This document shows positions 25,053 to 34,419 of a stretch of 64,000 nucleotides of DNA, piece by piece (the first letter of the stretch is position 1; every line of letters starts with the position of its first letter). Made by a program: the position numbers and the translations under genes. The notes under the pieces were generated by a model, which ran no database searches, was not told the DNA's origin, and was given only the letters and a program-made list of their open reading frames with translations. The stretch covers positions 1 through 64,000 of the forward strand of contig CAZPOR010000013.1 in NCBI GenBank assembly GCA_964588325.1, in the 5' to 3' direction. The DNA is from Thiovibrio sp964588325 (lineage in GTDB: Bacteria; Desulfobacterota; Desulfobulbia; Desulfobulbales; Desulfurivibrionaceae).

Positions 25053-25819
25053 TTACTCGGCCTGCCCTGTCGCCTCCGAATTGCCAAATCCAGCCAATCT
25101 CTTCCTCCCCAGCAGCCAGACCGCAACGATACTCACCTCATAGAGGACAATCAGGGGCAGGGCCATGAGGCACTGGTTGATCACGTCCGGGGTGGGAGTG
25201 AGGATGGCGGCGATGACAAAGGCAAGCAGGATGGCATACTTGCGGTGCCGGTTCAGGAACGCGGCGTTCACCACGCCCATTTTGGCCAGCAGCACCATGA
25301 AGATGGGAAGCTCGAAGATAACCCCGAAGGCAATGAGCAGCCGCAGGCAGAGGGAAAAATATTCCTTGACCGTGGGCATGGGGCTTAAAAAATCGTTGGA
25401 GTAGCCAAGCAGGAACTTGAAGGCCGGAGGGAACACGACAAAATAGCCAAAGGCGGCGCCGCCGAAAAAGAACAGCGAGGAGAGCAGGGTGAACGGCAGC
25501 ATCACCCGTTTTTCATGCTGGTACAGTCCTGGGGCGATAAAACGCCAGAGCTGGTAGAAGATCACCGGACTGGCCAGGAGAAGCCCCGCAACCAGGGACA
25601 GCTTTAGATAAAAAAAAACCCTTCCTGGTATGAAGTGAAGATCAGGCTGGAATTTTCCGGCATGGCCGCATACAGCGGCTTGAACAGCAACTGCCCCAGC
25701 TCCTTGCTGTAGGAATAGCACAAGGCGAACCCTGCCACCGTGGCGAGCAGGGAATAGACCAGACAGGTGCGCAGTTCGGTCAGATGTTCCGTAAGCGCCT
25801 GTTTTTGAAAATCATCCAT
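25053..25819 (-). pseudogene. tatC: tatC with frameshift at a homopolymer
   Basis: Sec-independent translocase component TatC, broken between two frames. The N-terminal part (start 25819, MDDFQKQALTEHLTELR) runs to SYQEGFFF and then hits a stop; the rest (YLKLSLVAGLLLASPVIFYQLWRF onward) continues in another frame with the remaining membrane segments. The break falls on a run of nine A (25610-25618, T on the coding strand). One extra T would restore a normal TatC. This may be a sequencing or assembly error, transcriptional slippage, or true decay; an intact tatC exists at 49662-50396. No tatA/tatB neighbours it. Confidence 0.85.
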
Positions 25820-25958
25820 GCCAACCACCAAAACCGTTTCGTTGATAAAATCCACGCCCCGCCATACTACCCCTTCTCCCCAACCCGGTCAAGAAAGAGC
25901 GCCGGAGAAAAAATCAGCCCCTTGCATTGCAGGGCAAAAGCCGGTATTACTTGGCGCC

Positions 25959-26834
25959 ATGATCGATACAAAAAATCCACTGTTCGCAACGGGTGCAGCC
26001 ATGCTGGCCAACCCCATCCTCCCGCTGGCCCGCATTGTCCAGATGCTCTATATCACCGGCCCCTTTGAACGCATCGCGCCGATTCTCGATGAATTCAACG
26101 AACCGGTGGAGATGGCGGCCAGCATCTACCCTGATCCCAAAGCGTTGCTCCTGCCCTATCTTGAAGACCTGCAACTGTTCGAGCAGCTTAAATATCCCGG
26201 GCAGGAAAACCCGCTGATCTTCGACGAAACCCTGGCGCCTCTGGACCGGCTCGAATCGCTTGAACTTCTTGTGACCCAACGCATCCTCGCCCGTGAGCTG
26301 GAAAAAATCAACAGCCTGTTATGCGGGCCGTGCGGCTGCACGCTCTGCTGCCTGGGGCCGAGCGGAGAGATGGGGCAGGTTTTTTTTGAGATCCCCCTGC
26401 ACGAGCAAGAAACCACCCTGTTCAGCATCCCCCGTATCGACACCGAAGAAAGCAGACAAGCCGGCCCCTATGCCGAGCCGCCGCTGCTGGTGGAAGGCGT
26501 CCCATTCTTTCAGGCCCCTCCGGCCCTGTACCACTGGAGAAAAAGCTGGAGTCTCATTCTGCCCAAAGGCGGCGCCTGCCCAAACCTTGAGCGAACCAGC
26601 GGCGGATGCACGATATATCCGGACAGGCCGGACACCTGCAGACGGCCACAGATTTTCCCCTATGCGCTGGAACGGCGTCCTGAGCACGGTACCGCCGAAA
26701 GGCCGGCATATATCGCCCGCCGCAAGCTGCTGGCGGTATGGGATTGCCCCTATGTGCAGGAGCTTCGGGAGGAGATCGGCGTCTACGCGCAGCTCTGCAG
26801 CCTTACCCCGATCTTCAAGCGGAACAAGGCCTGA
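25959..26834 (+). CDS. YkgJ-like cysteine-cluster protein
   Basis: A 291-residue cytoplasmic protein. Residues about 115-250 carry the cysteine pattern of the YkgJ/UPF0153 family, proposed to bind zinc or an iron cluster: CGPCGCTLCC, then later CPNLERTSGGCTIYPDRPDTCRRP. The RP-x-TCR motif is diagnostic. The N-terminal 110 residues are helical and not recognised. The start at 25959 (MIDTKNPLF) is preferred over an upstream in-frame ATG because the upstream stretch overlaps the divergent tatC gene and is low-complexity. Function in the cell is unknown. Confidence 0.75.
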   Translation: MIDTKNPLFATGAAMLANPILPLARIVQMLYITGPFERIAPILDEFNEPVEMAASIYPDPKALLLPYLEDLQLFEQLKYPGQENPLIFDETLAPLDRLESLELLVTQRILARELEKINSLLCGPCGCTLCCLGPSGEMGQVFFEIPLHEQETTLFSIPRIDTEESRQAGPYAEPPLLVEGVPFFQAPPALYHWRKSWSLILPKGGACPNLERTSGGCTIYPDRPDTCRRPQIFPYALERRPEHGTAERPAYIARRKLLAVWDCPYVQELREEIGVYAQLCSLTPIFKRNKA

Positions 26835-26855
26835 AGCCAACGGAACCACACCCCT

Positions 26856-27560
26856 TCACTCTCGATTTTCCGCCGCCCGGCTCAAAGCATCCTTGATTTG
26901 CATGTTCAATTTCCACAGCGGGGTTATCTTGCGGATCCTTTTCGGCCCCAGTTCGTCCCACAAGACCCGGCGGTCCGCATGGGTGCCCGCGCTGCTCAGG
27001 GCAATACCCTCCGGCGTTATGAAGCCATTGAGGCGGATATCCCAGGCGCCACGCTCGATTTCCTGGTCGAGAATCTGCGCCTGCTCTCCCAGGCCATAGG
27101 CCTCGGCTTCAGGGGCAAGGGCCCGCAGCTCGGCAAGGATGGCGACCGCAAGGTCGAAAAAACCCTTGCCCTCGCCGACAAAATATCCCCCCGGATCCAC
27201 GGCCAGACAATCGGTGACCAGCAGGCCGACCTCCCCCTGACACAGCTCCTCCACCGCAACCCGGCGGCCGTATTGAGCAAGCCCCTTATACCCCACGGCA
27301 TAGGCCAGGTGCTTGAAGGGTATTTCGTACGGGACCAGAAGATAAAACCCTTCCTTCAAACCCGGCGCGGGCACCAACAGCTCCTTGCCATCGGTCAAGG
27401 CGTTGATCCTGACTTGCTGCAATCGTGCGGTGGGCCCGACGAATATCCTTTTGGCCTCCCGATATTTCTCAAGACGCCGCACCAGCTCCGCGGACTTGCC
27501 TGAGGCCCTCCCGTCCGCCGCAGTCGAAAAATCCGCCCTCACTGCTTCCTTGGCAATCAT
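26856..27560 (-). CDS. 5-formyltetrahydrofolate cyclo-ligase family protein
   Basis: A 234-residue protein related to methenyltetrahydrofolate synthetase (COG0212). The family nucleotide/folate loop appears as GEGKGFFDLA near residue 130, preceded by DCLAVDPGGYFVG, and the N-terminal substrate strand VGPTARLQQVR is present. The classical enzyme converts 5-formyl-THF to 5,10-methenyl-THF with ATP. This member is closer to the MTHFSD-like subgroup with unproved activity, so substrate is uncertain. It converges on the YkgJ-like gene and is followed upstream by the dacA terminator, so it is likely transcribed alone. Confidence 0.8.
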   Translation of the reverse strand: MIAKEAVRADFSTAADGRASGKSAELVRRLEKYREAKRIFVGPTARLQQVRINALTDGKELLVPAPGLKEGFYLLVPYEIPFKHLAYAVGYKGLAQYGRRVAVEELCQGEVGLLVTDCLAVDPGGYFVGEGKGFFDLAVAILAELRALAPEAEAYGLGEQAQILDQEIERGAWDIRLNGFITPEGIALSSAGTHADRRVLWDELGPKRIRKITPLWKLNMQIKDALSRAAENRE

Positions 27561-27583
27561 GATTCCACGCTATCGCTTTCAAC

Positions 27584-27617
27584 AAAAAAAGCCGGCAGGC
27601 GGATTCCTGTCGGCTTT
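27584..27617 (-). terminator. terminator after dacA
   Basis: Hairpin arms at 27591-27599 and 27606-27614 (9 bases, one mismatch; extended by AAA/TTT) with a 6-base loop. On the minus strand a T-run follows. It lies 22 bases after the stop of the carboxypeptidase gene. Confidence 0.88.
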
Positions 27618-27639
27618 GCTTGTGTTCTGGGGGGTGCTG

Positions 27640-28755
27640 CTACATTTTGATTTTTTTCTTCTGCCCGGAGAGGGTCAACATGGCATAGTCCACATGTTCC
27701 TTGCCAGGGTCTTTCCGGCTGACCTGCGCGACCTGTACTCCAGCGGCAGCCTCCCCATCGTGACGGGAGGCGATCATTTCCTGTTTGGTAAACCCGTGCT
27801 CAACCAGGGTGGCGATATCATTCCACATGGAGGCGCTGCCCAGCAAGGCAACAACAATGGCCTGCCCATCCCGCTGGAACTTGCCGACATAGGTTTTCCC
27901 GGCCGCCGCCGTATAACCGGTTTTCCCTCCAACCGCCCCATCCACTGTCCACAGGGCTTTATTATGGCTCCGCAACACCTTGCCGTCGCTGGTATGCACC
28001 TTGACGGTGGACATGCGCTCGGCAAACTCGGGGTTGCGCATGGCCCGGTTGAATACCGTGGCCAAATCACGGGCCGTGGTCTGCTGACCGGGACGGGTCA
28101 AGCCATTGGCGCTTTTACAGATGGTGTTCTGCGCGCCCAGCGCCTCGGCCTTTTTGGTCATCAATCGGGCAAAGGCCTGCTCGGAACCGGCAAGTTTTTC
28201 CGCCAGAGCTACGCTGGCATCGTTTGCCGAAGCAAGCAGCACGGCGTTAATCAAATCGCTGGCCTGATAGGAAGCGCCTTTTCTCAAATATATCTTCGAG
28301 GCCGGCATGTTCGCGGCATAGGCGCTGGCGCGCACCATCTCATTGCCGGTAAAACTTTCAATGGCAATGAGTCCGGTGAGAACTTTAATGGTGCTGGCCG
28401 GCTGCCCGGGCCGGTCCGCGCTGAGATCGTACAAGACCTTGCCGGTTTGGGCATCCATGACATAAGCGCTGCGGCAGGTAAGTTTCCCTTGCAACTCCGT
28501 GGGAACCTCGGCGGGTACGACATTATACTGTTCTGCCACCTTGCGCTTCAATTCTTGCACGGAAGGACGCTTGGCCGCCTGAGTTTTTTCGTCCTGTTTT
28601 TTCTTTGCCTGAGTTTGCTTCGGCACAAACTTGTGCGACGTATCAAGGGATACCCCCTTGGTCTTCTTGAGATCATTTTGCGCATCTGCCGGAGAAGCGA
28701 GCAGAAACACTAGCAAAAAAACAGAGAGCAGACGTCGGCAAAAACAAGAACCCAT
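27640..28755 (-). CDS. D-alanyl-D-alanine carboxypeptidase (peptidase S11)
   Basis: A low-molecular-weight penicillin-binding protein that trims the terminal D-Ala from peptidoglycan side chains in the periplasm. The start at 28755 gives a clean signal peptide (about 25 residues, ending ASPADA). A basic linker of about 60 residues follows, then the S11 domain with all three motifs: STIK (serine nucleophile), SAN (in SANDASVAL) and KTG (KTGYTAAAG). Total 371 residues. The usual C-terminal membrane-anchoring amphipathic helix is not obvious. It has its own terminator and is isolated from other wall genes. Confidence 0.93.
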   Translation of the reverse strand: MGSCFCRRLLSVFLLVFLLASPADAQNDLKKTKGVSLDTSHKFVPKQTQAKKKQDEKTQAAKRPSVQELKRKVAEQYNVVPAEVPTELQGKLTCRSAYVMDAQTGKVLYDLSADRPGQPASTIKVLTGLIAIESFTGNEMVRASAYAANMPASKIYLRKGASYQASDLINAVLLASANDASVALAEKLAGSEQAFARLMTKKAEALGAQNTICKSANGLTRPGQQTTARDLATVFNRAMRNPEFAERMSTVKVHTSDGKVLRSHNKALWTVDGAVGGKTGYTAAAGKTYVGKFQRDGQAIVVALLGSASMWNDIATLVEHGFTKQEMIASRHDGEAAAGVQVAQVSRKDPGKEHVDYAMLTLSGQKKKIKM

Positions 28756-29084
28756 GGCGTATCCACATTCCGGTAAAAAGGTTAATTCAGAAAAAGCGTA
28801 TGATTTCAAATTACTAGATCTGTATTTAGCTATAATTTATACTTGCCTGCAAAATCAAGTTTTTTTTGAGGTTTTTCTCCCATCTTGTTGATTTATTGTT
28901 TTTCCAGCCTTAAAAAAAAAGAGGCCCACTCCGGGTGGAACATGGTGTCCCGCGTCAAACGGAGATTGTCGGCCTGCCGCCGGCAATCTCGCAAACCCGC
29001 GCCAAAGCCTTCTCTGTATCTCTCTTATCGAACGCATCCGTGCTATCATGAAAATATATCCCCAATATCTCCAGGAGAACGACG
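28756..29084. other. intergenic region between dacA and ogt
   Basis: Divergent promoters are expected here. A hairpin with 11-base arms and one G-T pair lies at about 28963-28989 (AGATTGTCGGC / GCCGGCAATCT). There is no T-run, so it is not a standard terminator. No gene is evident. Confidence 0.4.
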
Positions 29085-29606
29085 ATGCCAGACCACGCGA
29101 CGCGCTATTTTTCCTGCCCCTATGCTTTCAGGGAAATACACTGCCAGATGATTTGCTTCGAGGGGTTTCCGATCCATCTCACCTTTTCCCCGGAAAGGCA
29201 CGAAACGGCAAAGCAGTGGCTACAAACCCGCCTCAGAGCGGCAGACATGCCAGCATTGACCTGTCCCCCTTATTTTGCCCAACTGCTTGGAGAATTCTTC
29301 GAGGGGCAACGGCGGAAATTTCCGCTCCTGCCCAGGTCGCCATTTGTGGAAAAGGGGACCATATTCCAGCAATCCGTTTGGGAGCGCATTGCCGAAATCC
29401 CATATGGAGAGACACGAACTTACAAAGAATTGGCGCAGGCCCTGGGAAATCCCGCCGCCGCACGGGCGGTGGGACAAGCCTGCAACGCAAATCCACTCGC
29501 CCTTATTGTTCCCTGCCACCGGGTAACGGGCTCTTCCGGGCTGGGAGGGTTTGCCGGGGGGCAGGCGATTAAAAAAATGCTGCTGCTTCTGGAACAGGGA
29601 CCTTGA
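29085..29606 (+). CDS. ogt: methylated-DNA--protein-cysteine methyltransferase
   Basis: Suicide DNA-repair protein that moves the methyl group from O6-methylguanine to its own cysteine. The active-site PCHRV motif contains C144; the helix-turn-helix region (YGETRTYKELAQALGNPAAARAVG) precedes it and the GLGGFAGG loop follows. The 173-residue length is usual for Ogt. The ATG at 29085 has a CAGGAGAA ribosome site 8 bases upstream. It converges on the cheB end of the chemotaxis operon. Confidence 0.95.
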   Translation: MPDHATRYFSCPYAFREIHCQMICFEGFPIHLTFSPERHETAKQWLQTRLRAADMPALTCPPYFAQLLGEFFEGQRRKFPLLPRSPFVEKGTIFQQSVWERIAEIPYGETRTYKELAQALGNPAAARAVGQACNANPLALIVPCHRVTGSSGLGGFAGGQAIKKMLLLLEQGP

Positions 29607-29637
29607 CGCGGGCACAAAAAAATATTGAGACAAATCG

Positions 29638-30669
29638 TTACAGCATCTTCATGACTTCGGCGGGGATATCGAGCAGCGGCACAATCTTGTCCACCCCGCC
29701 GGCTGCGATGGCCTCCTTGGGCATCCCGAAAACAACACAGGTTTTCTCATCCTGGGCGATTGTTTGCGCACCGGCCTCTTTCATTTTCAGCATGCCCTGA
29801 GCGCCATCCTTGCCCATGCCGGTAAGGATGACGCCAACCGCGTTGGCTCCGCCGTAGGCGGCCACCGAATTAAACAACACATCCACTGCCGGACGCTGAT
29901 AGCAGACCAGCGGGCCGCTTTTGATATTCACATAATAGCGGGCGCCGCTTCGCCGCAGCACCATGTGATAATTCCCCGGGGCAAGCAACGCGGTGCCCGG
30001 CACCACGGAATCACCGTCCTGCGCCTCTTTTACCCGGATCTGGCACAGGCTGTTCAGCCTTTCGGCAAAACTGGTGGTAAAGTTGGCGGGCATGTGCTGG
30101 ACAATCATGATCCCTGGCGTATTCGCAGGAAACTGGGTGAGAACATCCTTCAGGGCTTCGGTGCCGCCGGTGGAAGCGCCGATGGCGATCAATTTGTTCG
30201 TCGTCTTGGTCAGCGAAAGCTTGGGCGCATCGGCGGGTCGAACCGAGGCAAGGTGCATGGTCCGTTGGGCCATGTTGACATGGGAGGCGGCCCGGATTTT
30301 TTCGGCAAGCTGGGCGCTCATGTCGCCGACGGAATAGGCCTCGCCCGGCTTGCAGATCACATCCACAGCCCCGCTGTCCATGGCCTCCATGGCCAGGGCT
30401 CCTCCCGCCTTGGTCAGGGAACTGACGATGATGACCGGAAGAGGAAAATACCGCATCAGCTTTTTCAAAAAGGTAATGCCGTCCATCCGTGGCATTTCCA
30501 CATCCAGCGTCACCACATCAGGCTTGAGAGCAACGATCTTGTCCCTGGCCACATAGGGGTCCGGGGCCGTGGCCACAACCTCGATGTCCTTTTCGTGTGA
30601 CAATTCCTCGCTGAAAACCTTACGGACCACCGCGGAATCATCCACCACAAGTACGCGTATTTTTCTCAT
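29638..30669 (-). CDS. cheB: chemotaxis methylesterase/glutaminase CheB
   Basis: Removes methyl groups from chemoreceptors when phosphorylated by CheA. The 343-residue protein has a receiver domain (DDS at 10-12, phospho-acceptor D56 in TLDVEMP) and a C-terminal esterase with the Ser-His-Asp triad: GASTGGTEA near 164, QHMPANFT near 191, and GMGKDGAQG near 285. It is the last gene of the cheA-to-cheB operon, 63 bases after the CheX-like gene. Confidence 0.96.
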   Translation of the reverse strand: MRKIRVLVVDDSAVVRKVFSEELSHEKDIEVVATAPDPYVARDKIVALKPDVVTLDVEMPRMDGITFLKKLMRYFPLPVIIVSSLTKAGGALAMEAMDSGAVDVICKPGEAYSVGDMSAQLAEKIRAASHVNMAQRTMHLASVRPADAPKLSLTKTTNKLIAIGASTGGTEALKDVLTQFPANTPGIMIVQHMPANFTTSFAERLNSLCQIRVKEAQDGDSVVPGTALLAPGNYHMVLRRSGARYYVNIKSGPLVCYQRPAVDVLFNSVAAYGGANAVGVILTGMGKDGAQGMLKMKEAGAQTIAQDEKTCVVFGMPKEAIAAGGVDKIVPLLDIPAEVMKML

Positions 30670-30732
30670 AATCTCTTCTTGTCTTTTTGCTCGTTCAAAA
30701 AAACAACGCGCTATTTTCCGGATTTGCCTATT

Positions 30733-31200
30733 CTACGCATGTGTTCCCACCACCCAGAGAATCCCGAATTCGGTGTTAAACATGCACAGGCCCGACTCGC
30801 CAAGCAGGGTATCCGGGGAAAATTCGGCAAGCACCCGGGCTTGGGGAATAGCCAGCGAAGCATTGCCGCCAGGATCCAGCTTGCCCAGCAAACTACCGAT
30901 GGCCATGTTTGCCGTTTCCGCAGCCGTATCCTTGACCTGCCCTTCCTGCACCTCATCCTCGTCAACCCCGAGAAAATTCACGGTGATATTTTTGCCAAGC
31001 TCCCACGGAAAATAAAAAAGGAATTTCCCATTGCAACCACCGGAATAACTGATCGCCGCTTCAACAAATCTGCCCTGGACGAGATCCTCCTTTCCCGGCG
31101 CCTCTTCAAGCGGCTCCAGAAAAGTGAAAAACATGGTCTCAAACACCTCTGAAAACGTTTCAAATATAACCCGCCGCAAATCCTGATCCATGTCGGCCAT
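30733..31200 (-). CDS. cheX: CheX-type CheY phosphatase
   Basis: CheC/CheX family proteins dephosphorylate CheY-P. The 155-residue protein has the family signature D-x3-E-x2-N followed about 21 residues later by P (DTAAETANMAIGSLLGKLDP...AIP), with the Glu and Asn needed for catalysis. Only one such motif is present, as in CheX. The start at 31200 (MADMDQDLR) is favoured, with in-frame ATG further upstream possible. It lies between cheY and cheB, in keeping with a role in signal termination. Confidence 0.85.
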   Translation of the reverse strand: MADMDQDLRRVIFETFSEVFETMFFTFLEPLEEAPGKEDLVQGRFVEAAISYSGGCNGKFLFYFPWELGKNITVNFLGVDEDEVQEGQVKDTAAETANMAIGSLLGKLDPGGNASLAIPQARVLAEFSPDTLLGESGLCMFNTEFGILWVVGTHA

Positions 31201-31306
31201 CCTCCCGGCTCTTTCCCCAATAATCAATCACATATCCTGCGCCCCGGACCAGCCGCAAAGCCCATGCCGTCCCTTTTTCACCATGGTTGCGCAGAAAAGT
31301 CCTCCT

Positions 31307-31744
31307 CTAAAAATCACTCTCGCCGGCATCTTCCTCGCCGGACTGCTCTTCAAGCCTGTGCGCGTAAGCCTTTTCCAGCACCTCGTACAGAATGGCCTTG
31401 ATGGTCTCCGGCTGAAAGGGTTTTTTAACATAACCGGCAACCCCGAACTTTTGCGCCTCTTCCTTCCGGGCATCGCTGGCCTCGGTGGTGATGAAGATCA
31501 GGGGAATTTTTTTCAGCTCCTCATCTTCACTGACCTTTTTCAAGAGCTCCATCCCGCCCATTTCCGGCATGTTGATGTCTGACAAAATGACATCAATCCA
31601 CGTTTCAGCCAAAATAGCCAAGGCCTCTTTGCCATTACACGCCTCATGGAACTCACCGACAGGCACTCCGGACATGCTCACGGTTTTTTTAATCACGGCC
31701 CGCATGGTCTCAGAGTCATCTGCCACCAAAATATTGAAAGCCAT
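31307..31744 (-). CDS. cheY: CheY-like response regulator
   Basis: Single-domain receiver of 145 residues. All conserved positions are seen: acidic pair D9/D10, phospho-acceptor D56 in ILSDINMPEMGG, T86/T87, and K108 in YVKKPF. The last 20 residues are an acidic tail (EEQSGEEDAGESDF) that is not usual in CheY. It probably carries the signal from CheA to the flagellar switch, though an adaptor role cannot be excluded. A 245-base gap separates it from the HDOD gene upstream, so it may have its own promoter. Confidence 0.92.
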   Translation of the reverse strand: MAFNILVADDSETMRAVIKKTVSMSGVPVGEFHEACNGKEALAILAETWIDVILSDINMPEMGGMELLKKVSEDEELKKIPLIFITTEASDARKEEAQKFGVAGYVKKPFQPETIKAILYEVLEKAYAHRLEEQSGEEDAGESDF

Positions 31745-31989
31745 CGCCCTCTCTCCCGCCTTCTTGAATTATCCCACTCTGGACATTCGTTGTCTCACGC
31801 GCGTCCCGCCCCCTGCGGCAAAAGCCGGACCAGTAGGCCAGACATACGCCGGGGATGAATTTACCCTTACGAACAACCGCTGTTTGCCAAACAACACAAC
31901 CACAGCGCCAACGGTACCGAAATACTGTCCGGCATGCTCTGCCGTGAAGAACTTCCCGCGCCCGCACTGTTTTTTTTCACCCAACGCTT

Positions 31990-32835
31990 CTAAATATGAA
32001 AAAGTTCCTGAGCCCGGTCGAGTTCGGTGAGAAGATTCGCCATGCAGAGTTCAAGATGCATTGGCGTAATGCCAAATCTTTTCAGCCCCCCTCCCTGCAT
32101 TCTCACGGACAGGCCATCGGCGCCGACTCCGATCCCCATGCTGATCACCAGGGCATTGGCCAGGGTCACGATCGCGGTGAGGGGATCCTTTTCCAAGGCA
32201 TCGGGATCATGGTGCTGCAAAACAGCCAACTCTATTTCCTTGGGGAAATCCCATTGGCTCATGATCATCCCGCCAAGTTCGGCGTGGGAGGCCCCCAAAA
32301 GCTCCTTTTCCGCCTCAACAAAAGAACAGTTGTCCTGAACCACCTTCATCATGATTTTTTTAAAATCATCGGCAACAAAACTGCTCAGAAACCGTTTGCC
32401 GATGTCGTGCAACAGCCCGGCAGTATAAGCGCTTCCAGGCTCAACACCCTTGACATAGCTGACCAGTTCCTTGGCCATTATGCCAACGGCAATGGAATGT
32501 TTCCACAACTCGCCCTGATCCAGCTTGTATCCCTCTCCGGCGGCGCCTTTATAAAAACGGGCGCTGCTGCTGGTAATAATAATATCCTTGAGGGTGTCAT
32601 TGCCCACGATGACCAGCGCCTCATCCAAGGAAGAAACCTTACGGGAGAGGCCGAAATAGGCGGCGTTACAGATTTTCAACACATTGGCCGTAATCACCTG
32701 ATCGTATTGGATAACCTCGGCCAGGGCCGCAGCGCTCACTTCGGAATCGCTCAGCATTTCCGAAACACGCTGGGCCACCTTGGGAAAAGGCGGCACATGC
32801 TTGACCAGAGAAAGTATCTCATCCAGACGGCTCAT
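31990..32835 (-). CDS. HDOD-domain protein
   Basis: A 281-residue cytoplasmic protein made almost entirely of an HDOD domain (residues 12-215), a relative of HD phosphohydrolases that lacks most metal ligands; the motif HSIAVGIMAKEL and GLLHDIGKRFL are visible. HDOD proteins often sit in chemotaxis and signalling operons and act as output or scaffold proteins without shown catalysis. It overlaps cheD by 4 bases, so it is clearly part of the operon. Its contribution to taxis is unknown. A possible residual HD pair (HDIGK) means weak phosphodiesterase activity cannot be ruled out. Confidence 0.88.
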   Translation of the reverse strand: MSRLDEILSLVKHVPPFPKVAQRVSEMLSDSEVSAAALAEVIQYDQVITANVLKICNAAYFGLSRKVSSLDEALVIVGNDTLKDIIITSSSARFYKGAAGEGYKLDQGELWKHSIAVGIMAKELVSYVKGVEPGSAYTAGLLHDIGKRFLSSFVADDFKKIMMKVVQDNCSFVEAEKELLGASHAELGGMIMSQWDFPKEIELAVLQHHDPDALEKDPLTAIVTLANALVISMGIGVGADGLSVRMQGGGLKRFGITPMHLELCMANLLTELDRAQELFHI

Positions 32836-33311
32836 AACTCAAACTCCCCTCTTCCTGAAACCTTCAAGTGGGTAATCCCGGTGCCGATTTCCAGGCTCAC
32901 CGTGCGGTTCCCCGTGCCACCGACATCTTCCTTGGCGAGCATGATCTGGTTTTTCCAGAACATCTTGCGCAGAACCGCCTGGTTTCGTTTGCCGATATTA
33001 AAGATCCCGGCGCTGTCCATGATTTGCGAGCCGCCAACCACCTTTACGATCAAGCGGTTTTTCAGAGCTCCGAACTTGTACGTTTCCTTGAACAACCTGG
33101 GGATGCCGGTGTCCGCAAACATGAAGGGCTTAATTTCCGCCTTCTCCTTGTCGAGGGAAGAATCCGGCAGCATGTAATGCAGCAACCCTCCCACCTTGGC
33201 CACCGGATCCCAGATCACCACGCCGATACAGGAACCGAGGGAATAGGTGATCAGGACATCCTCTGGCTTGTTGCTGACTTTCATGTCTGAAATGCCAACG
33301 ATTATCTTCAT
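32832..33311 (-). CDS. cheD: chemoreceptor glutamine deamidase CheD
   Basis: Deamidates specific glutamines on chemoreceptors and, in many species, binds CheC. The 159-residue protein keeps the catalytic Cys in YSLGSCIGVV, the His in GGLLHYMLPD and the Thr nearby. The partner here would be the CheX-like protein. The stop overlaps the HDOD start by 4 bases. The start at 33311 is 57 bases after the cheR stop. Confidence 0.94.
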   Translation of the reverse strand: MKIIVGISDMKVSNKPEDVLITYSLGSCIGVVIWDPVAKVGGLLHYMLPDSSLDKEKAEIKPFMFADTGIPRLFKETYKFGALKNRLIVKVVGGSQIMDSAGIFNIGKRNQAVLRKMFWKNQIMLAKEDVGGTGNRTVSLEIGTGITHLKVSGRGEFEL

Positions 33312-33368
33312 GCGCTCCCTGTCCTGTAACCGTCATTGCCCCAGGCGTTTCACCCGGGGCAACAGCCT

Positions 33369-34229
33369 TCATCGCTTCATATACGCGGTTGCATCAACCT
33401 GGGTGAAATTATGCTTCAAGCCGCTGATGCTTTCGGAGTGGCCGATAAAAAGATACCCGCCTGGGGTAAGCGCCTCATGGAATTTGCTCACCAGGTCCTG
33501 CTGGGTTTCCCGGTTGAAATAGATCATGACGTTTCGGCAAAAAATCACATCAATGGCCGCACGCCAAGGAAAATCACCCATGAGATTGAACCGGTCAAAG
33601 TGCACCATTCTCCGCAGCTCATCCTTCACCTTCACATAGCCATCGGAGTTTCCCACCCCTTTCTGGAAATATTTTTTCAAGAATGGCGTGGGCACCTTGG
33701 TCACTCTTTCATCGGCATACACGCCTCGCTTCGCCTGGGCCAAAACCCGGGTGGAGATGTCCGTGGCCATGATGCGATAGCGCATCCCCGGATGACGGCT
33801 GACAAAGTCCTCCACCACCATGGCCATGGTGTATGGTTCCTCCCCGGAGGAACTGGCGGAGGACCACAGGAGAATCTCCTTGTTTTTCCCGCGCCCCTCC
33901 TTGACAAAGGCAGGCAAAACCGTGGAGCTCAAGATCTCGAAATGGGAATTTTCCCGGAAAAAAGAGGTGAAATTGGTGGAAACGTTGTCAATGAGATGAA
34001 CAAGCTCATCCCCGGATCTGTCATTGATGACATACTCATAGTATTGCTTGAACGAAGATATTCCGGTGGCTCGCAGCCGCTTGCCGAGGCGGGCATTCAG
34101 CAATTCCTTTTTTTCCGGCTTCAGAAAAATCCCGGTTTTCTCATACACCAAGTCGCTGAATTTCTGAAACAATCCGTCGTTGAGCTGCTGATAACGAATA
34201 TTGCTTGGTCCGTCACTGTTCAATACCAC
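33369..34229 (-). CDS. cheR: chemoreceptor methyltransferase CheR
   Basis: Methylates glutamates on chemoreceptors using S-adenosylmethionine. The 286-residue protein has the N-terminal helical CheR domain (residues 15-75) and the methyltransferase domain with LLWSSASSSGEEPYTMAM as the SAM loop and the IFCRNVMIYF motif. The start is GTG at 34229, supported by a GGGAGC ribosome site 8 bases upstream. No pentapeptide-binding TPR domain. A 190-base gap separates it from cheW. Confidence 0.95.
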   Translation of the reverse strand: MVLNSDGPSNIRYQQLNDGLFQKFSDLVYEKTGIFLKPEKKELLNARLGKRLRATGISSFKQYYEYVINDRSGDELVHLIDNVSTNFTSFFRENSHFEILSSTVLPAFVKEGRGKNKEILLWSSASSSGEEPYTMAMVVEDFVSRHPGMRYRIMATDISTRVLAQAKRGVYADERVTKVPTPFLKKYFQKGVGNSDGYVKVKDELRRMVHFDRFNLMGDFPWRAAIDVIFCRNVMIYFNRETQQDLVSKFHEALTPGGYLFIGHSESISGLKHNFTQVDATAYMKR

Positions 34230-34419
34230 AAAGCCGCTCCCTTGTTATCCTTGCAGAAAATTTTCTTCCCTTCTGCAATCAGATACAACTCTTTCTCAGC
34301 CTGCGACTTAGGTTTGCTTACCGCAAAACAATCCCCACAGCCAAGCCCCACCACTGGTTCTGCCCGCCCCCCACAGGCAACGCAAACACCTCTCCGGAAA
34401 GCTTGCTCGCTGTAATGTA

